In this document: positions 17,160 through 25,673 of the stretch, piece after piece
Numbering within the stretch: the first letter of the stretch is position 1
How the letters are laid out: the number at the start of each line of letters is the position of its first letter
Source of the DNA: JAZDIT01 sp043804755
GTDB taxonomy: Bacteria; Patescibacteriota; Minisyncoccia; Minisyncoccales; JAQTPW01
DNA: 64,000 bases
Assembly (NCBI GenBank): GCA_043804755.1
Contig: JAZDIT010000044.1
Coordinates: 1-64,000, forward strand
Direction: 5' to 3'
Made by a program: the position numbers and the translations under genes
Notes under the pieces: model-generated
Database searches by the model: none
What the model saw: the letters and a program-made list of their open reading frames with translations, nothing else
What the model was told of the DNA's origin: nothing

Positions 17160-17882
17160 ATGCATCTATCCGTTGTCATTCCGGCCTATAATGAAGAAAA
17201 AAGATTGCCCAAAACTCTTGAGGTAATTGACTTGTATCTGGAAAAGAAAAATTACGATTATGAGATAATCGTTGTTTCGGACGGATCGAAAGATAAAACT
17301 GCTGAAACCGTGAATAGTTTGAAATCGCATATTGCAAACTTGAAATTGATCGATAATAAAGAAAATCGCGGTAAAGGATATGTCACGAGACAGGGAATGC
17401 TTGCAGCTGCCGGAGATTTCAGATTGTTTACCGACGCCGATGATTCAACCTCAATCGATCAAATCGAAAAAATGTGGCCCGAATTTGAAAACGGTTACGA
17501 TATAGTCATCGGTTCACGGGACGTGAAAGGCGCCATTTTGGATCCGCCTCAGCCGTGGATAAGGAAAAACGTTCTGGGCGAAGGATTTGAACTGTTCAGA
17601 AAAATTGTCATCGGCCTTTGGGACATCCATGATACCCAGTGCGGATTCAAATGTTTTACGAAAAAATCGGCGGAAGCAATTTTTCCGAAATGCACCATTG
17701 ACCGTTTCGCATTCGATCCGGAAATTCTGGTTATTGCCAGAAAAATGGAATGCAAAATAAAAGAAATTCCCGTCATCTGGAAAAACGACCTGTCTTCCAC
17801 GGTTAAATTGAAATCAATGATAAAGATGGCCCTCGATTTGATAAAAATCAGACTGAATTTGATTAATAAAAAATATGGATAA
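17160..17882 (+). CDS. Family 2 glycosyltransferase, dolichol-phosphate type
   Basis: A GT-A fold transferase that likely moves a sugar from a nucleotide sugar to a lipid phosphate carrier. VVIPAYNEE (5-13) and the metal-binding TDADD (91-95) are clear. The C-terminal part DTQCGFKCF and DPEILVIA matches the ALG5/DPM1 type without added membrane segments. It is 240 residues and overlaps galT by eight bases, so sugar activation and transfer may be linked. The true acceptor is unknown. Confidence 0.85.
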   Translation: MHLSVVIPAYNEEKRLPKTLEVIDLYLEKKNYDYEIIVVSDGSKDKTAETVNSLKSHIANLKLIDNKENRGKGYVTRQGMLAAAGDFRLFTDADDSTSIDQIEKMWPEFENGYDIVIGSRDVKGAILDPPQPWIRKNVLGEGFELFRKIVIGLWDIHDTQCGFKCFTKKSAEAIFPKCTIDRFAFDPEILVIARKMECKIKEIPVIWKNDLSSTVKLKSMIKMALDLIKIRLNLINKKYG

Positions 17883-18933
17883 AAAACCTGCCCCGTCCCG
17901 AATCGGAAGTTCCGGTGCGGGGTTTCCTTCGGAGTTGAGGTTCGATCCTGTCAGCAGGGATTGGGTTGTTATTGCCACTGGACGGGCGAAAAGACCGGAA
18001 ATGTTCAAGGACGAATCGAGAAAAAAAGAAAACGCGCCGAAAGAAGATTGTCCGTTTTGTAAAATGAGCAAGCAGGAAAAACCCGCTTTAATCATATCCG
18101 GCGGGAAAAAAGCGGTGATTGGCGATAAATTGCCGGACGACTGGTCGGTAGTCGTAATACCGAACAAATACCCCGCTTTCTGCAAATCTGATTCATTGAA
18201 CGCAAGATCTGACGGTCCCTATCAGATAATGGATAGCGTCGGTTTCCACGAAGTCGTCATAACGCGGGACCATGAGAAAAAACTGGCCAATTTATCTTTA
18301 GAGCAAATGAAAGAGGTGATTGACGCGTATCAGGATAGATATCTGGTTTTGAAAAAAAACAAATTCGTATCTTATATTTTGATTTTTCACAACAGCTCCC
18401 GGGAAGCCGGAGCTTCCATCGCCCATCCGCACTCGCAAATAATTGCAATTCCTTTTATAGATCCCGATCTCCATTCCAGTATTAACGGTTCCAGGGTTTA
18501 TTTCCAAACTCACGAAGAATGCGTCCATTGCGTGATGTTGGATTGGGACAGAAAGGATGGCAGGAGAATCGTTTTCGAAAACGAAGATTTTGTCGTTTTA
18601 ATACCATTCGCTTCCCGGATAGCTTTCGAAACGAGGGTTTATCCCAAAAAACATCAGGTGCATTTCGAGGATATAACCGATAACCAGAAAAAATTCTTTG
18701 CCGAGGCCCTTAAAGTCGCCCTGGAAAAGCTTTACAAAGGGCTTGATGACCCTCCGTACAATTTTTTCATCCATACGGCTCCCTGCGACGGCAGAGATTA
18801 TGGCCATTATCACTGGCATCTGGAAATTTTTCCCAAAACTTCCACGTGGGCCGGATTCGAACTTGGAGCGGGTATCGAGATTTCAACTATTGAGCCGGAA
18901 GCGGCCGCGGAGTACTTAAGAAAGCAGAAATAA
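17875..18933 (+). CDS. galT: Galactose-1-phosphate uridylyltransferase family protein
   Basis: GalT exchanges UMP between UDP-glucose and galactose-1-phosphate via a uridylylated histidine. The active-site HPHSQ is at 184-188. CPFC (59-62) and ECVHC near 215 suggest zinc sites, and YGHYHWHLEIFP matches the C-terminal HIT-like half. It is 352 residues. With no galK or galE in view, it may instead act as a general nucleotidyltransferase feeding the adjacent glycosyltransferase. Confidence 0.87.
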   Translation: MDKKPAPSRIGSSGAGFPSELRFDPVSRDWVVIATGRAKRPEMFKDESRKKENAPKEDCPFCKMSKQEKPALIISGGKKAVIGDKLPDDWSVVVIPNKYPAFCKSDSLNARSDGPYQIMDSVGFHEVVITRDHEKKLANLSLEQMKEVIDAYQDRYLVLKKNKFVSYILIFHNSSREAGASIAHPHSQIIAIPFIDPDLHSSINGSRVYFQTHEECVHCVMLDWDRKDGRRIVFENEDFVVLIPFASRIAFETRVYPKKHQVHFEDITDNQKKFFAEALKVALEKLYKGLDDPPYNFFIHTAPCDGRDYGHYHWHLEIFPKTSTWAGFELGAGIEISTIEPEAAAEYLRKQK

Positions 18934-18936
18934 TTT

Positions 18937-19698
18937 ATGAAGCCATTAATTGTTGCAAACTGGAAATGCAAACCCGCGACTTCTAAAGAGGCCGTTGAAC
19001 TCTTCAATAAGATATCGGAAGGCGTGGAAGATGCCAGAAACGTTGAGGTTGTTATTTGCCCTCCTTTTATTTATCTCCCTGAAATCAATAATAAATATCA
19101 CATATCACTTGGCGCCCAGAATTGTTTTTTAGATAAAAAAGATGTTTCCAGCCAGGTTATTTCTCCGCAAGCTGCGAAAGAAGCCGGATGCGAATATATA
19201 ATTATCGGGCATTCTTCACGAAGAATTTTTTTAGGGGAAACTGACGAAATAGTAAACAGGGGGTTAAAGGATGCCCTTTTTGCCGGTCTTTTGCCGATCT
19301 TTTGCACGGGCGAGACAAACAAAGAGAGAGAAATGGGTCGGACTGAAGATGTTTTAGAAAGGCAAATTAGAAAAGGATTGGATGGAATCTCCGCCAGTGA
19401 GGTTTCGAAGATCGTGATCACATATGAACCCGTATGGGCGATCAGTGAAGGCGATCCTTACAAGACAAAAGAAATTCCCACTCCCGAGAATATAAAAAAA
19501 GCCAAAGTTTTTATCGAAAATATTCTTAAGAAAATCTACGGTAGTGGTGGTGGTACCATCAGAATTATTTATGGCGGCAGTGCCAATGCGGATAATTCAA
19601 AATGGATTTTAGAGGACGCCGGCATGGATGGGCTTCTGGTGGGCGGCGCTTCTCTTGACCCGCAGGAGTTCTTGAAAATTGTAAAAAACTGCCGCTAA
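18937..19698 (+). CDS. tpiA: Triosephosphate isomerase
   Basis: It interconverts dihydroxyacetone phosphate and glyceraldehyde-3-phosphate. The substrate lysine is in ANWKC (K10), the catalytic histidine in IIGHSSRR, the catalytic glutamate in YEPVWAISEG, and the phosphate loop in YGGSANADN. At 253 residues it is a normal TIM barrel. It follows galT by three bases and is closed by a terminator. Confidence 0.97.
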   Translation: MKPLIVANWKCKPATSKEAVELFNKISEGVEDARNVEVVICPPFIYLPEINNKYHISLGAQNCFLDKKDVSSQVISPQAAKEAGCEYIIIGHSSRRIFLGETDEIVNRGLKDALFAGLLPIFCTGETNKEREMGRTEDVLERQIRKGLDGISASEVSKIVITYEPVWAISEGDPYKTKEIPTPENIKKAKVFIENILKKIYGSGGGTIRIIYGGSANADNSKWILEDAGMDGLLVGGASLDPQEFLKIVKNCR

Positions 19699-19721
19699 AC
19701 AAGCTGTAAAATTCCAAAAAT

Positions 19722-19740
19722 GCCGCTTTGAGCGGCGTTT
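19722..19740 (+). terminator. Terminator after tpiA
   Basis: GCCGCT (19722-19727), TTG loop, AGCGGC (19731-19736), then GTTTT, with an A-rich run before the stem. Confidence 0.8.
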
Positions 19741-19744
19741 TCAT

Positions 19745-19773
19745 TAGACAGTTTACATTCGTTATTTTATAAT
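19745..19773 (+). promoter_or_regulatory. Promoter giving a leaderless mRNA (coiled-coil gene, alaS)
   Basis: TAGACA (19745-19750), 17-base spacer, perfect TATAAT (19768-19773). Seven bases after the -10 box lies the A of the ATG at 19780, so the transcript should begin at the start codon. Confidence 0.7.
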
Positions 19774-19779
19774 AAATCT

Positions 19780-20031
19780 ATGAAGGAAGATTATTTAAAA
19801 AATTTAAAGGAGTTTTCTCAAGGTCTAATAGGCCTCGGCCAGCTTATAGAGGAAAGCTTGTTACGAAAGCAGTCCCTCGAAGATGAGATAAAAAAAAGAG
19901 AAGCGGAAATAAGAAAGATACAGAACGATATTTTCGCCTTAAAAAGCGAATTAACCAAAGTCGGAATGGATCTGGTGAATCTTGAAGCGAGAAGAGAAGA
20001 GATCGGGAAGAAAAAGGATAAAAATGCCTAA
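19780..20031 (+). CDS. Small coiled-coil protein of unknown function
   Basis: The 83-residue protein is almost entirely a predicted coiled coil: SLEDEIKKREAEIRKI and ALKSELTKVGMDLVNLEA show heptad spacing. I do not recognise the family. It has its own promoter and overlaps the alaS start by eight bases, so the two are co-transcribed. It has no signal peptide or membrane segment. Confidence 0.75.
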   Translation: MKEDYLKNLKEFSQGLIGLGQLIEESLLRKQSLEDEIKKREAEIRKIQNDIFALKSELTKVGMDLVNLEARREEIGKKKDKNA

Positions 20032-21799
20032 TATGAATTCCGTGGAACTTCGTAAGTCTTTTCTGGATTTTTTCAGGGAGAAAGGACATACCATCATACC
20101 ATCGGCTTCTTTGATCCCCGAAAACGATCCGACGGTGCTTTTTACCACCGCCGGCATGCACCCTCTGGTGCCTTTTTTGTTGGGGGAGAAACATCCCGGT
20201 GGAAAGAAATTGGCGAATGTTCAGATTTGCATCCGGACGGACGATATTGAGGAAGTAGGAGACGAAGTCCACCATACTTTTTTTGAGATGTTGGGTAACT
20301 GGTCACTTGGCGATTATTTCAAAGAGGAGACTATTAAATTGAGTTTTGAATTTTTAACATCAGAAAAATGGCTGAATATCAATAAAGACAATCTGGCCGT
20401 TTCTGTTTTTGTTGGAGATGAAGATGCCCCAAAAGATCAGGAATCGAAAAAAATCTGGCTTGATCTTGGTATCTCCGAATCAAGAATAAAAGAACTTCCC
20501 AAGAAAGACAACTGGTGGGGACCGGCCGGGCAAACCGGGCCTTGCGGTCCGGATACGGAAATGTTTTATTGGGTCGGGACGGAAGCGGTTCCTAAAGAGT
20601 TTAATCCGACAGACAAAAGATGGGTGGAGATTTGGAATGATGTTTTTATGCAGTATTTCAAGGATATGGATGGAAAATATGAACCGCTTCCCCAGAAAAA
20701 TGTTGATACCGGCATGGGTCTGGAAAGGATGCTGTCTGCGATGAACGGTCTGGCAGACGATTATAAAACGGATGTTTTCTTGCCGATCATCGAAAAAATA
20801 GAGGAATTGTCTGGCAAAAAATATGAAGAAAACAAAAAAGAATTCAGGATTATTGCCGACCACGTTAAAGCCGCCACTTTTATCATTGGCGACCGAAAGG
20901 GAGTAGAACCGTCCAATTCTGGCCGAGGTGACGTAGTTAGACGCCTGTTAAGAAGAGCCATTCTTAGCGGAAGGGAATTAAGTTTACCGAAATTTTTTTT
21001 GGTACCATTAGTTAAAAAAATTATTAAAATTTATGGTACTGCTTATCCGGAAATTAAGAGAAAAGAAAATGATGTTATAACTATAGTTGAAAATTGGGAA
21101 GAAAAATTCGAGAAAAGTATAGAAGCTGGAATAAAAGAAACTACTTCGCAAATAAGGACTTACAATGGGCTAACAGGAGTCGCAGCTTTTAAATCTTATC
21201 AAAGTTCAGGAACGCCCATCTCGGGTAGTATAAAAATAGCTAAAAAATTAGGTGTTAAAATCTCTCCAAATATAGAGCAAGAATTTAAGGAAGAACTTAG
21301 AAAACATCAAGAACTTTCCAGAACCGCTTCCGCCGGAATGTTCAAAGGTGGTTTGGCTGATTCGGGCCTTCAGGCTACAAAATACCATACTGCAACCCAT
21401 CTTTTGTTGGCGGTCCTGAGGCAGGTTTTAGGAGAGGGAGTTTTCCAAAAAGGCAGCAACATCACTGCGGAAAGAATGAGATTCGATTTCTCCCATCCCC
21501 AAAAAATGACGGAAGAAGAGATAAATAAAGTGCAGGACTTGGTGAATCAAAAAATCAAGGAAGATATGTCCGTAATATGCGAAGAAATGCCCCTGTCGGA
21601 AGCCAAAGAAAAAAAAGTAATGGGTGTTTTCGAAAGCAAATACGGAGACATCGTGAAGGTTTATACGATAGGCGATTTTTCACGGGAAATTTGCGGTGGT
21701 CCGCACGTTGCAAAAACATTCTCATTGGGTAAATTTAAAATTGTAAAAGAAGAATCTTCTGGTGCGGGAGTCAGAAGAATAAAGGCGGTTTTGGAGTAG
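20024..21799 (+). CDS. alaS: Alanyl-tRNA synthetase, short form
   Basis: It charges tRNA-Ala. The class II catalytic core (FTTAGMHPLVPFL, GNWSLGDYFKEE, NVDTGMGLERM) and the editing domain (HTATH and CGGPHV zinc/editing residues) are present. It is 591 residues where the classical enzyme has about 875, because the C-terminal dimerisation (C-Ala) domain is absent. The linker at about 20985-21320 is more AT-rich than the flanks. The start is 20024; an ATG nine bases later is possible. Confidence 0.95.
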   Translation: MPNMNSVELRKSFLDFFREKGHTIIPSASLIPENDPTVLFTTAGMHPLVPFLLGEKHPGGKKLANVQICIRTDDIEEVGDEVHHTFFEMLGNWSLGDYFKEETIKLSFEFLTSEKWLNINKDNLAVSVFVGDEDAPKDQESKKIWLDLGISESRIKELPKKDNWWGPAGQTGPCGPDTEMFYWVGTEAVPKEFNPTDKRWVEIWNDVFMQYFKDMDGKYEPLPQKNVDTGMGLERMLSAMNGLADDYKTDVFLPIIEKIEELSGKKYEENKKEFRIIADHVKAATFIIGDRKGVEPSNSGRGDVVRRLLRRAILSGRELSLPKFFLVPLVKKIIKIYGTAYPEIKRKENDVITIVENWEEKFEKSIEAGIKETTSQIRTYNGLTGVAAFKSYQSSGTPISGSIKIAKKLGVKISPNIEQEFKEELRKHQELSRTASAGMFKGGLADSGLQATKYHTATHLLLAVLRQVLGEGVFQKGSNITAERMRFDFSHPQKMTEEEINKVQDLVNQKIKEDMSVICEEMPLSEAKEKKVMGVFESKYGDIVKVYTIGDFSREICGGPHVAKTFSLGKFKIVKEESSGAGVRRIKAVLE

Positions 21800-21815
21800 A
21801 TGTTTTTGTGATAAA

Positions 21816-23036
21816 ATGGAAAAGGTAGGAAAAATCAAAGGGATGAAATCTTTTTTATTCAATAGATCCAGAAGAAAAGCCCTTTTGGCCGTAGATTTTG
21901 GAAGCGAATCGGTAAAATCTCTCGCATTCGGGAAGGAAAACGGGAAAATTCTGATTTTCGGCCATTCGATCCATTATTTTGAAAACCCGGAAATATTCGG
22001 AAGAGCCGCTTTGGCGGAAGAATTCGTAAAAACGGCAATTTCAAATTCAATAAATGACTTGAAAAGACAGAATAATAAGGAACTCGACGGGGTAATTCTC
22101 GGATTGCCGTCCAGCATTCTGAAGGCGAGAATTTTCTGCGAAACATATGAACGGGGGAAAAGCCCGAAGAAAATTAGCGGGAAAGAAGAAAAAAATATTT
22201 ACGGTTTGGTTATTGAGCAGGCGAAAAAGAACATATCCCGGATTTATGCCGAAGACCACGGAATTATGCCTCAGGATATCCATTTTATTGTTCTGAAAAT
22301 ATCAGGGATAAAAATCGATGGCTATGAGGTGGAAAAAATTTCAGGTTTTTCGGGAGAAACGATAGAATTTAAGTTTGTGGCAACTTTTTTGCCGAAACAT
22401 TATCTGGAAATTTTTGAGAGGATTTTTAACCAACTGGGGTTAAAAATCCTGCGGATAACCCATGAGATAGAATTGTTGCCGGATATTATTTCGAATACGG
22501 CTTCGGATGGCATTTTCATCGATTTGGGAGGAGATATCACCCAAATATTCCTTGTAAGGAAAGGTGAATTAGAAAAGTTTGAAGAAGTGAACGTTGGCGG
22601 AAGAATTTTTTCGAGAATAATTTCTCAAACGCTCGGGATTTCCGATGATGAAGCGAGAATTATAAAAGAAAAATACACGAATAAAGAACTGTCTGAAGAA
22701 GGCAGGAGAAAATTAAAAGAGATTATTTCAAGAGATTTGCAGAATTGGTTCGATAATTTAAAATTAAAACTGTTCAAGAATAAAAAGTTCTTGCCTTCGC
22801 AGATTTTCATCTTCGGAGGGGGAAGCCGGATGCTTGGGGTTGAGGATATTCTTACTGATGGTGACTGGGGATCCAATCCGCTTTCCGAAGACCCTGTTTT
22901 GGCAGAGCCTTATTTTTCATTTATTTCCAACCCCAAAGCTAAACCAATTTCGCCCTTCGATATCAAAAAGAACATAGATATTATAAAAGGATTAAATAAC
23001 CCGCAATTTACGCCAGTTTTTCTTCAAATAAAATGA
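21816..23036 (+). CDS. PilM/FtsA-like actin-fold ATPase
   Basis: An actin-fold protein with LLAVDFGSESVKSLAF (phosphate 1 region) near residue 24, GIFIDLGGDITQIFLV (phosphate 2) near 230, and IFIFGGGSRMLGVEDIL (adenosine site) near 335. This set is typical of FtsA and of PilM of type IV pili. Residues 100-190 fit the SHS2 insertion. It is 406 residues and overlaps the following membrane protein by four bases, a pairing that suggests a membrane-associated complex. FtsA or PilM cannot be told apart from sequence alone. Confidence 0.75.
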   Translation: MEKVGKIKGMKSFLFNRSRRKALLAVDFGSESVKSLAFGKENGKILIFGHSIHYFENPEIFGRAALAEEFVKTAISNSINDLKRQNNKELDGVILGLPSSILKARIFCETYERGKSPKKISGKEEKNIYGLVIEQAKKNISRIYAEDHGIMPQDIHFIVLKISGIKIDGYEVEKISGFSGETIEFKFVATFLPKHYLEIFERIFNQLGLKILRITHEIELLPDIISNTASDGIFIDLGGDITQIFLVRKGELEKFEEVNVGGRIFSRIISQTLGISDDEARIIKEKYTNKELSEEGRRKLKEIISRDLQNWFDNLKLKLFKNKKFLPSQIFIFGGGSRMLGVEDILTDGDWGSNPLSEDPVLAEPYFSFISNPKAKPISPFDIKKNIDIIKGLNNPQFTPVFLQIK

Positions 23037-24313
23037 ACAATCAACCTCCAAAAATTTTCGATATACTGCCTCCGCAAAAACAAAAAATAGAATATAATCT
23101 ATCCCCCAAAAAACCGGAAAAACGTCCGTCGGCAACGTCCGAAAAGAAAAACGATTCCAGGCCCTCTTTTCTCAAGAAATTCCTGATACTTTTATTTTTT
23201 TTGATAATAATATTCGTTTTGGCTTCGCAATTTCTTCTGGCGAGAACTGAAATCCAAATTTGGCCCGAAACCCAAACTCTCGGTTCAAAAGAAAAGATAA
23301 CGGTAAATACGGCTCAGAGTACGGTAAGCGTTTCTGCAAAAAGCATTCCCGGGAAGATTTTCGAAGAGGAAAAAACGGTTTCACAGGAGTTTCTGGCAAC
23401 CGGAAAAGTCACAAAGGGCGAGAAAGCCCAAGGCAAGATTGTGGTTTATAATAATTATTCCACCGCAGCGCAGGTTTTAGTGGCTAATACGAGATTCATT
23501 TCCTCCGACGGAAAACTTTTCAGGACCGTTGAAAAAGTTACGATACCGGGCGGCACTCTTTCTGGCGGTAAACTTCAGCCGGGCTCACTCGAAATAAAAG
23601 TTGTCGCGGACCAGGCTGGTGAGGATTACAATATCGGAGCCACGACATTTTCCATACCGGGTTTCGTGGGTACTCCGAAATACACTGCTTTTTACGGAAA
23701 ATCTTTTGAGAAAATGACGGGCGGATCAATCGGCGAAGTTCCGCAGGTTACGAAAGAAGATCTCGATAAGGCTAAAAAAGCCCTGACAGACAGAGTTCTC
23801 GAGGAAGGCGAAGCGTCTTTGAAAGTCAAAATTCCCTCTGACTATATTTTGCTTGACGGAGCGATAACTTCCGAAATTATTTCGGCTACCTCTTCCGCGA
23901 TTGTAGGAAAAGAAAGCAAAAATTTCACTTATCAAGCCAAAGCAAAATTAAAAGCAGTAGTTTTTAAGGAATCAGATTTCAAAAATTTTCTCATGGAAAT
24001 AGCCGTTTCCAAAAAGCCGGATGGACAAAAAATCCAGGAAGAGAGTTTGAAATCGGGATCGATTACCGTTGATTCGATTGATATAAATGCGGGGAAAATT
24101 TCTTTGAGTTTTGATATGTCCGCCAAAACTTATTCGGACATTAATGAAGAACAGCTGAGGGAAGCATTGAATGGAAAGCCCATTGAAGAAGCCCAACAAA
24201 TAATGTCCAACCAAGAGGGAATTGTCAAAGCTCAGATAAAATCCTGGCCTTTCTGGATAAGCAGGATGCCGGAAGACGCCGAAGAAGTCAAAATAGAGCT
24301 CATTCTTGACTAG
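23033..24313 (+). CDS. Single-pass membrane protein, possibly baseplate-J-like
   Basis: A 426-residue protein with a proline-rich cytoplasmic N-terminus, one strong membrane helix at about 47-70 (FLILLFFLIIIFVLA) and a large extracytoplasmic region rich in beta strands. The stretch from GKIVVYNNYSTAAQVLV to NIGATTFSIPGFVG resembles proteins annotated as baseplate J/gp47-like in CPR genomes. The four-base overlap with the PilM/FtsA-like gene suggests that the actin-fold protein binds its tail. The precise role is unknown. Confidence 0.6.
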   Translation: MNNQPPKIFDILPPQKQKIEYNLSPKKPEKRPSATSEKKNDSRPSFLKKFLILLFFLIIIFVLASQFLLARTEIQIWPETQTLGSKEKITVNTAQSTVSVSAKSIPGKIFEEEKTVSQEFLATGKVTKGEKAQGKIVVYNNYSTAAQVLVANTRFISSDGKLFRTVEKVTIPGGTLSGGKLQPGSLEIKVVADQAGEDYNIGATTFSIPGFVGTPKYTAFYGKSFEKMTGGSIGEVPQVTKEDLDKAKKALTDRVLEEGEASLKVKIPSDYILLDGAITSEIISATSSAIVGKESKNFTYQAKAKLKAVVFKESDFKNFLMEIAVSKKPDGQKIQEESLKSGSITVDSIDINAGKISLSFDMSAKTYSDINEEQLREALNGKPIEEAQQIMSNQEGIVKAQIKSWPFWISRMPEDAEEVKIELILD

Positions 24314-24334
24314 GGGAGGATAATCTGGTAATAT
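24306..24334 (+). promoter_or_regulatory. Promoter of infA
   Basis: TTGACT (24306-24311), 17-base spacer, TAATAT (24329-24334). It overlaps the end of the preceding gene and gives a leader of about 12 bases before the ATG at 24353. Confidence 0.55.
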
Positions 24335-24352
24335 TTAACCATTGCCCATTTG

Positions 24353-24574
24353 ATGAACCAAGATAAAAGAAATTTACAGAAAAGAGGAATAGTTCTGGAG
24401 GCTTTACCAAGCACGCTTTTTAAGGTAAAGTTGGAAGACGGGAAAGAGGTTTTAGCCCATTTGGCTGGAAAATTAAGAATATTCAGAATCAAAATTTTAC
24501 CAGGTGATAAAGTGATGGTGGAAACTAATCCCTATGACGAAAAGAGGGGAAGAATAGTTTACAGGGGAAAATAA
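24353..24574 (+). CDS. infA: Translation initiation factor IF-1
   Basis: IF-1 is an S1-type OB-fold protein that blocks the A site during initiation. The 73-residue protein reads [20 protein letters not shown] and then [19 protein letters not shown], close to the family. I use the ATG at 24353 rather than the TTG just before it. With rpmJ it leads the alpha-type cluster. Confidence 0.95.
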   Translation: MNQDKRNLQKRGIVLEALPSTLFKVKLEDGKEVLAHLAGKLRIFRIKILPGDKVMVETNPYDEKRGRIVYRGK

Positions 24575-24603
24575 TCTCACTCGGCGCGATATGGGCGCGT
24601 AAT

Positions 24604-24632
24604 AACGAATTGTTGTTGACCAATAATTCGTT
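24604..24632. promoter_or_regulatory. 29-base inverted repeat over the rpmJ -35 region
   Basis: AACGAATT (24604-24611) and AATTCGTT (24625-24632) are perfect inverted arms, and TTG/CAA pair inside them around a TTGAC centre. The candidate -35 box TTGACC (24616-24621) lies in the centre. It could be an operator or an RNA hairpin in a transcript from infA. Confidence 0.55.
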
Positions 24633-24646
24633 TCATGTTATATATT
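24616..24646 (+). promoter_or_regulatory. Candidate promoter of rpmJ-rpsM
   Basis: TTGACC (24616-24621) followed at 17-19 bases by TATATATT (24639-24646). It lies in the 88-base gap between infA and rpmJ. Confidence 0.5.
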
Positions 24647-24662
24647 TAATGTTTTGTCATAA

Positions 24663-24776
24663 ATGAAAGTTAAGCCTTCCGTCAAAAAAATTTGTAAAAA
24701 TTGTGAAGTCGTCCGCAGAAAGGGGCGAGTTTATATAATATGCAAAAACCCCAAGCATAAACAGCGTCAGGGGTAA
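24663..24776 (+). CDS. rpmJ: Ribosomal protein L36 (bL36)
   Basis: A 37-residue gene: it begins [20 protein letters not shown] and ends [11 protein letters not shown]. The zinc ligands are the paired cysteines in ICKNC, the cysteine in IIC and the histidine in PKHKQ. L36 stabilises the 50S subunit near the GTPase region. Position between infA and rpsM is the classical one, and length and motif are diagnostic. Confidence 0.96.
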   Translation: MKVKPSVKKICKNCEVVRRKGRVYIICKNPKHKQRQG

Positions 24777-24793
24777 ACTCTTATCAATATTTT

Positions 24794-25183
24794 ATGCCGA
24801 GAATCGCAGGGATAAGCATCCCGGAAAACAAACAAATAGGGATAGCGTTGGGATATATTTATGGAATAGGTCCTTCTTTAAGCAGGAAAATTTTGAATGA
24901 GGCCAAGATTGAACCTACGCGAAAGGCATCCGAATTGACCACGGATGAGGTTTCGCGTCTGAAAGACATTATTGAAAAAAATTACAAAATCGAGGGGGAA
25001 CTGAGGAGAGAAATTATGATGAATATAAAGCGATTAAAAGATATAAACAGCTGGAGAGGCGTTCGTCATATTAAGGGACTGCCGGTCAGGGGACAAAGGA
25101 CTAAAACAAATACGAGAACCGTCAGAGGAAATGTCAGAAAAACCGTAGGTTCCGGAAGAAAACCTGCGGCGGAAGCAACGTAA
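24794..25183 (+). CDS. rpsM: Ribosomal protein S13 (uS13)
   Basis: S13 contacts the P-site tRNA and forms head bridges with the 50S subunit. The 129 residues begin MPRIAGISIPENKQI, contain the helix-two-turns-helix LGYIYGIGPSLSRKIL, and end with the basic GLPVRGQRTKTNTRTVRG tail. Order rpmJ-rpsM-rpsK-rpsD-rpoA-rplQ is standard. Confidence 0.98.
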   Translation: MPRIAGISIPENKQIGIALGYIYGIGPSLSRKILNEAKIEPTRKASELTTDEVSRLKDIIEKNYKIEGELRREIMMNIKRLKDINSWRGVRHIKGLPVRGQRTKTNTRTVRGNVRKTVGSGRKPAAEAT

Positions 25184-25195
25184 TAGATAATCTAA

Positions 25196-25651
25196 ATGGG
25201 GAAAAAGCACGTAATTAAAAAAAGCGAAGAAGAATTGGTGAAAGAAGGGGCTAAGATGGAAGAAAATTTGAAAAAAGAGCCCCAAATAGTCGCGCCATCA
25301 AAAAGGATTGACGAGGGGCGCGTCTATATCAAATCTTCCTATAATAACACGATAATTACTTTGACCGATAAGAACGGCAATGTTTTAGGTTGGGTAAGTT
25401 CTGGCGGAATCGGATTTAAGGGAAGCAAAAAAGCCACCCCGTTTGCCGCGTCGAAAGTCGCGGAAAATGTCGCACAGATTGCCCAAAAGATCGGGGTTTC
25501 GAAGATCGCGGTTTTTGTGAAAGGGATAGGATCGGGCAGAGAATCGGCAATAAGGTCATTAGCAGCCAGAGGATTCGATATCCTTTCCATTAAAGACGAG
25601 ACACCCATACCTCACAACGGTTGTCGTCCGCCAAAAACAAGAAGGGTTTAA
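25196..25651 (+). CDS. rpsK: Ribosomal protein S11 (uS11) with N-terminal extension
   Basis: S11 forms part of the 30S platform near the E site. The core begins near residue 40 with [17 protein letters not shown] and includes [18 protein letters not shown] and the C-terminal [15 protein letters not shown]. About 35 residues of charged sequence precede it, so the protein is 151 residues. It starts 13 bases after rpsM. Confidence 0.97.
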   Translation: MGKKHVIKKSEEELVKEGAKMEENLKKEPQIVAPSKRIDEGRVYIKSSYNNTIITLTDKNGNVLGWVSSGGIGFKGSKKATPFAASKVAENVAQIAQKIGVSKIAVFVKGIGSGRESAIRSLAARGFDILSIKDETPIPHNGCRPPKTRRV

Positions 25652-25673
25652 CAATTTTCGTCACACTCAAATT

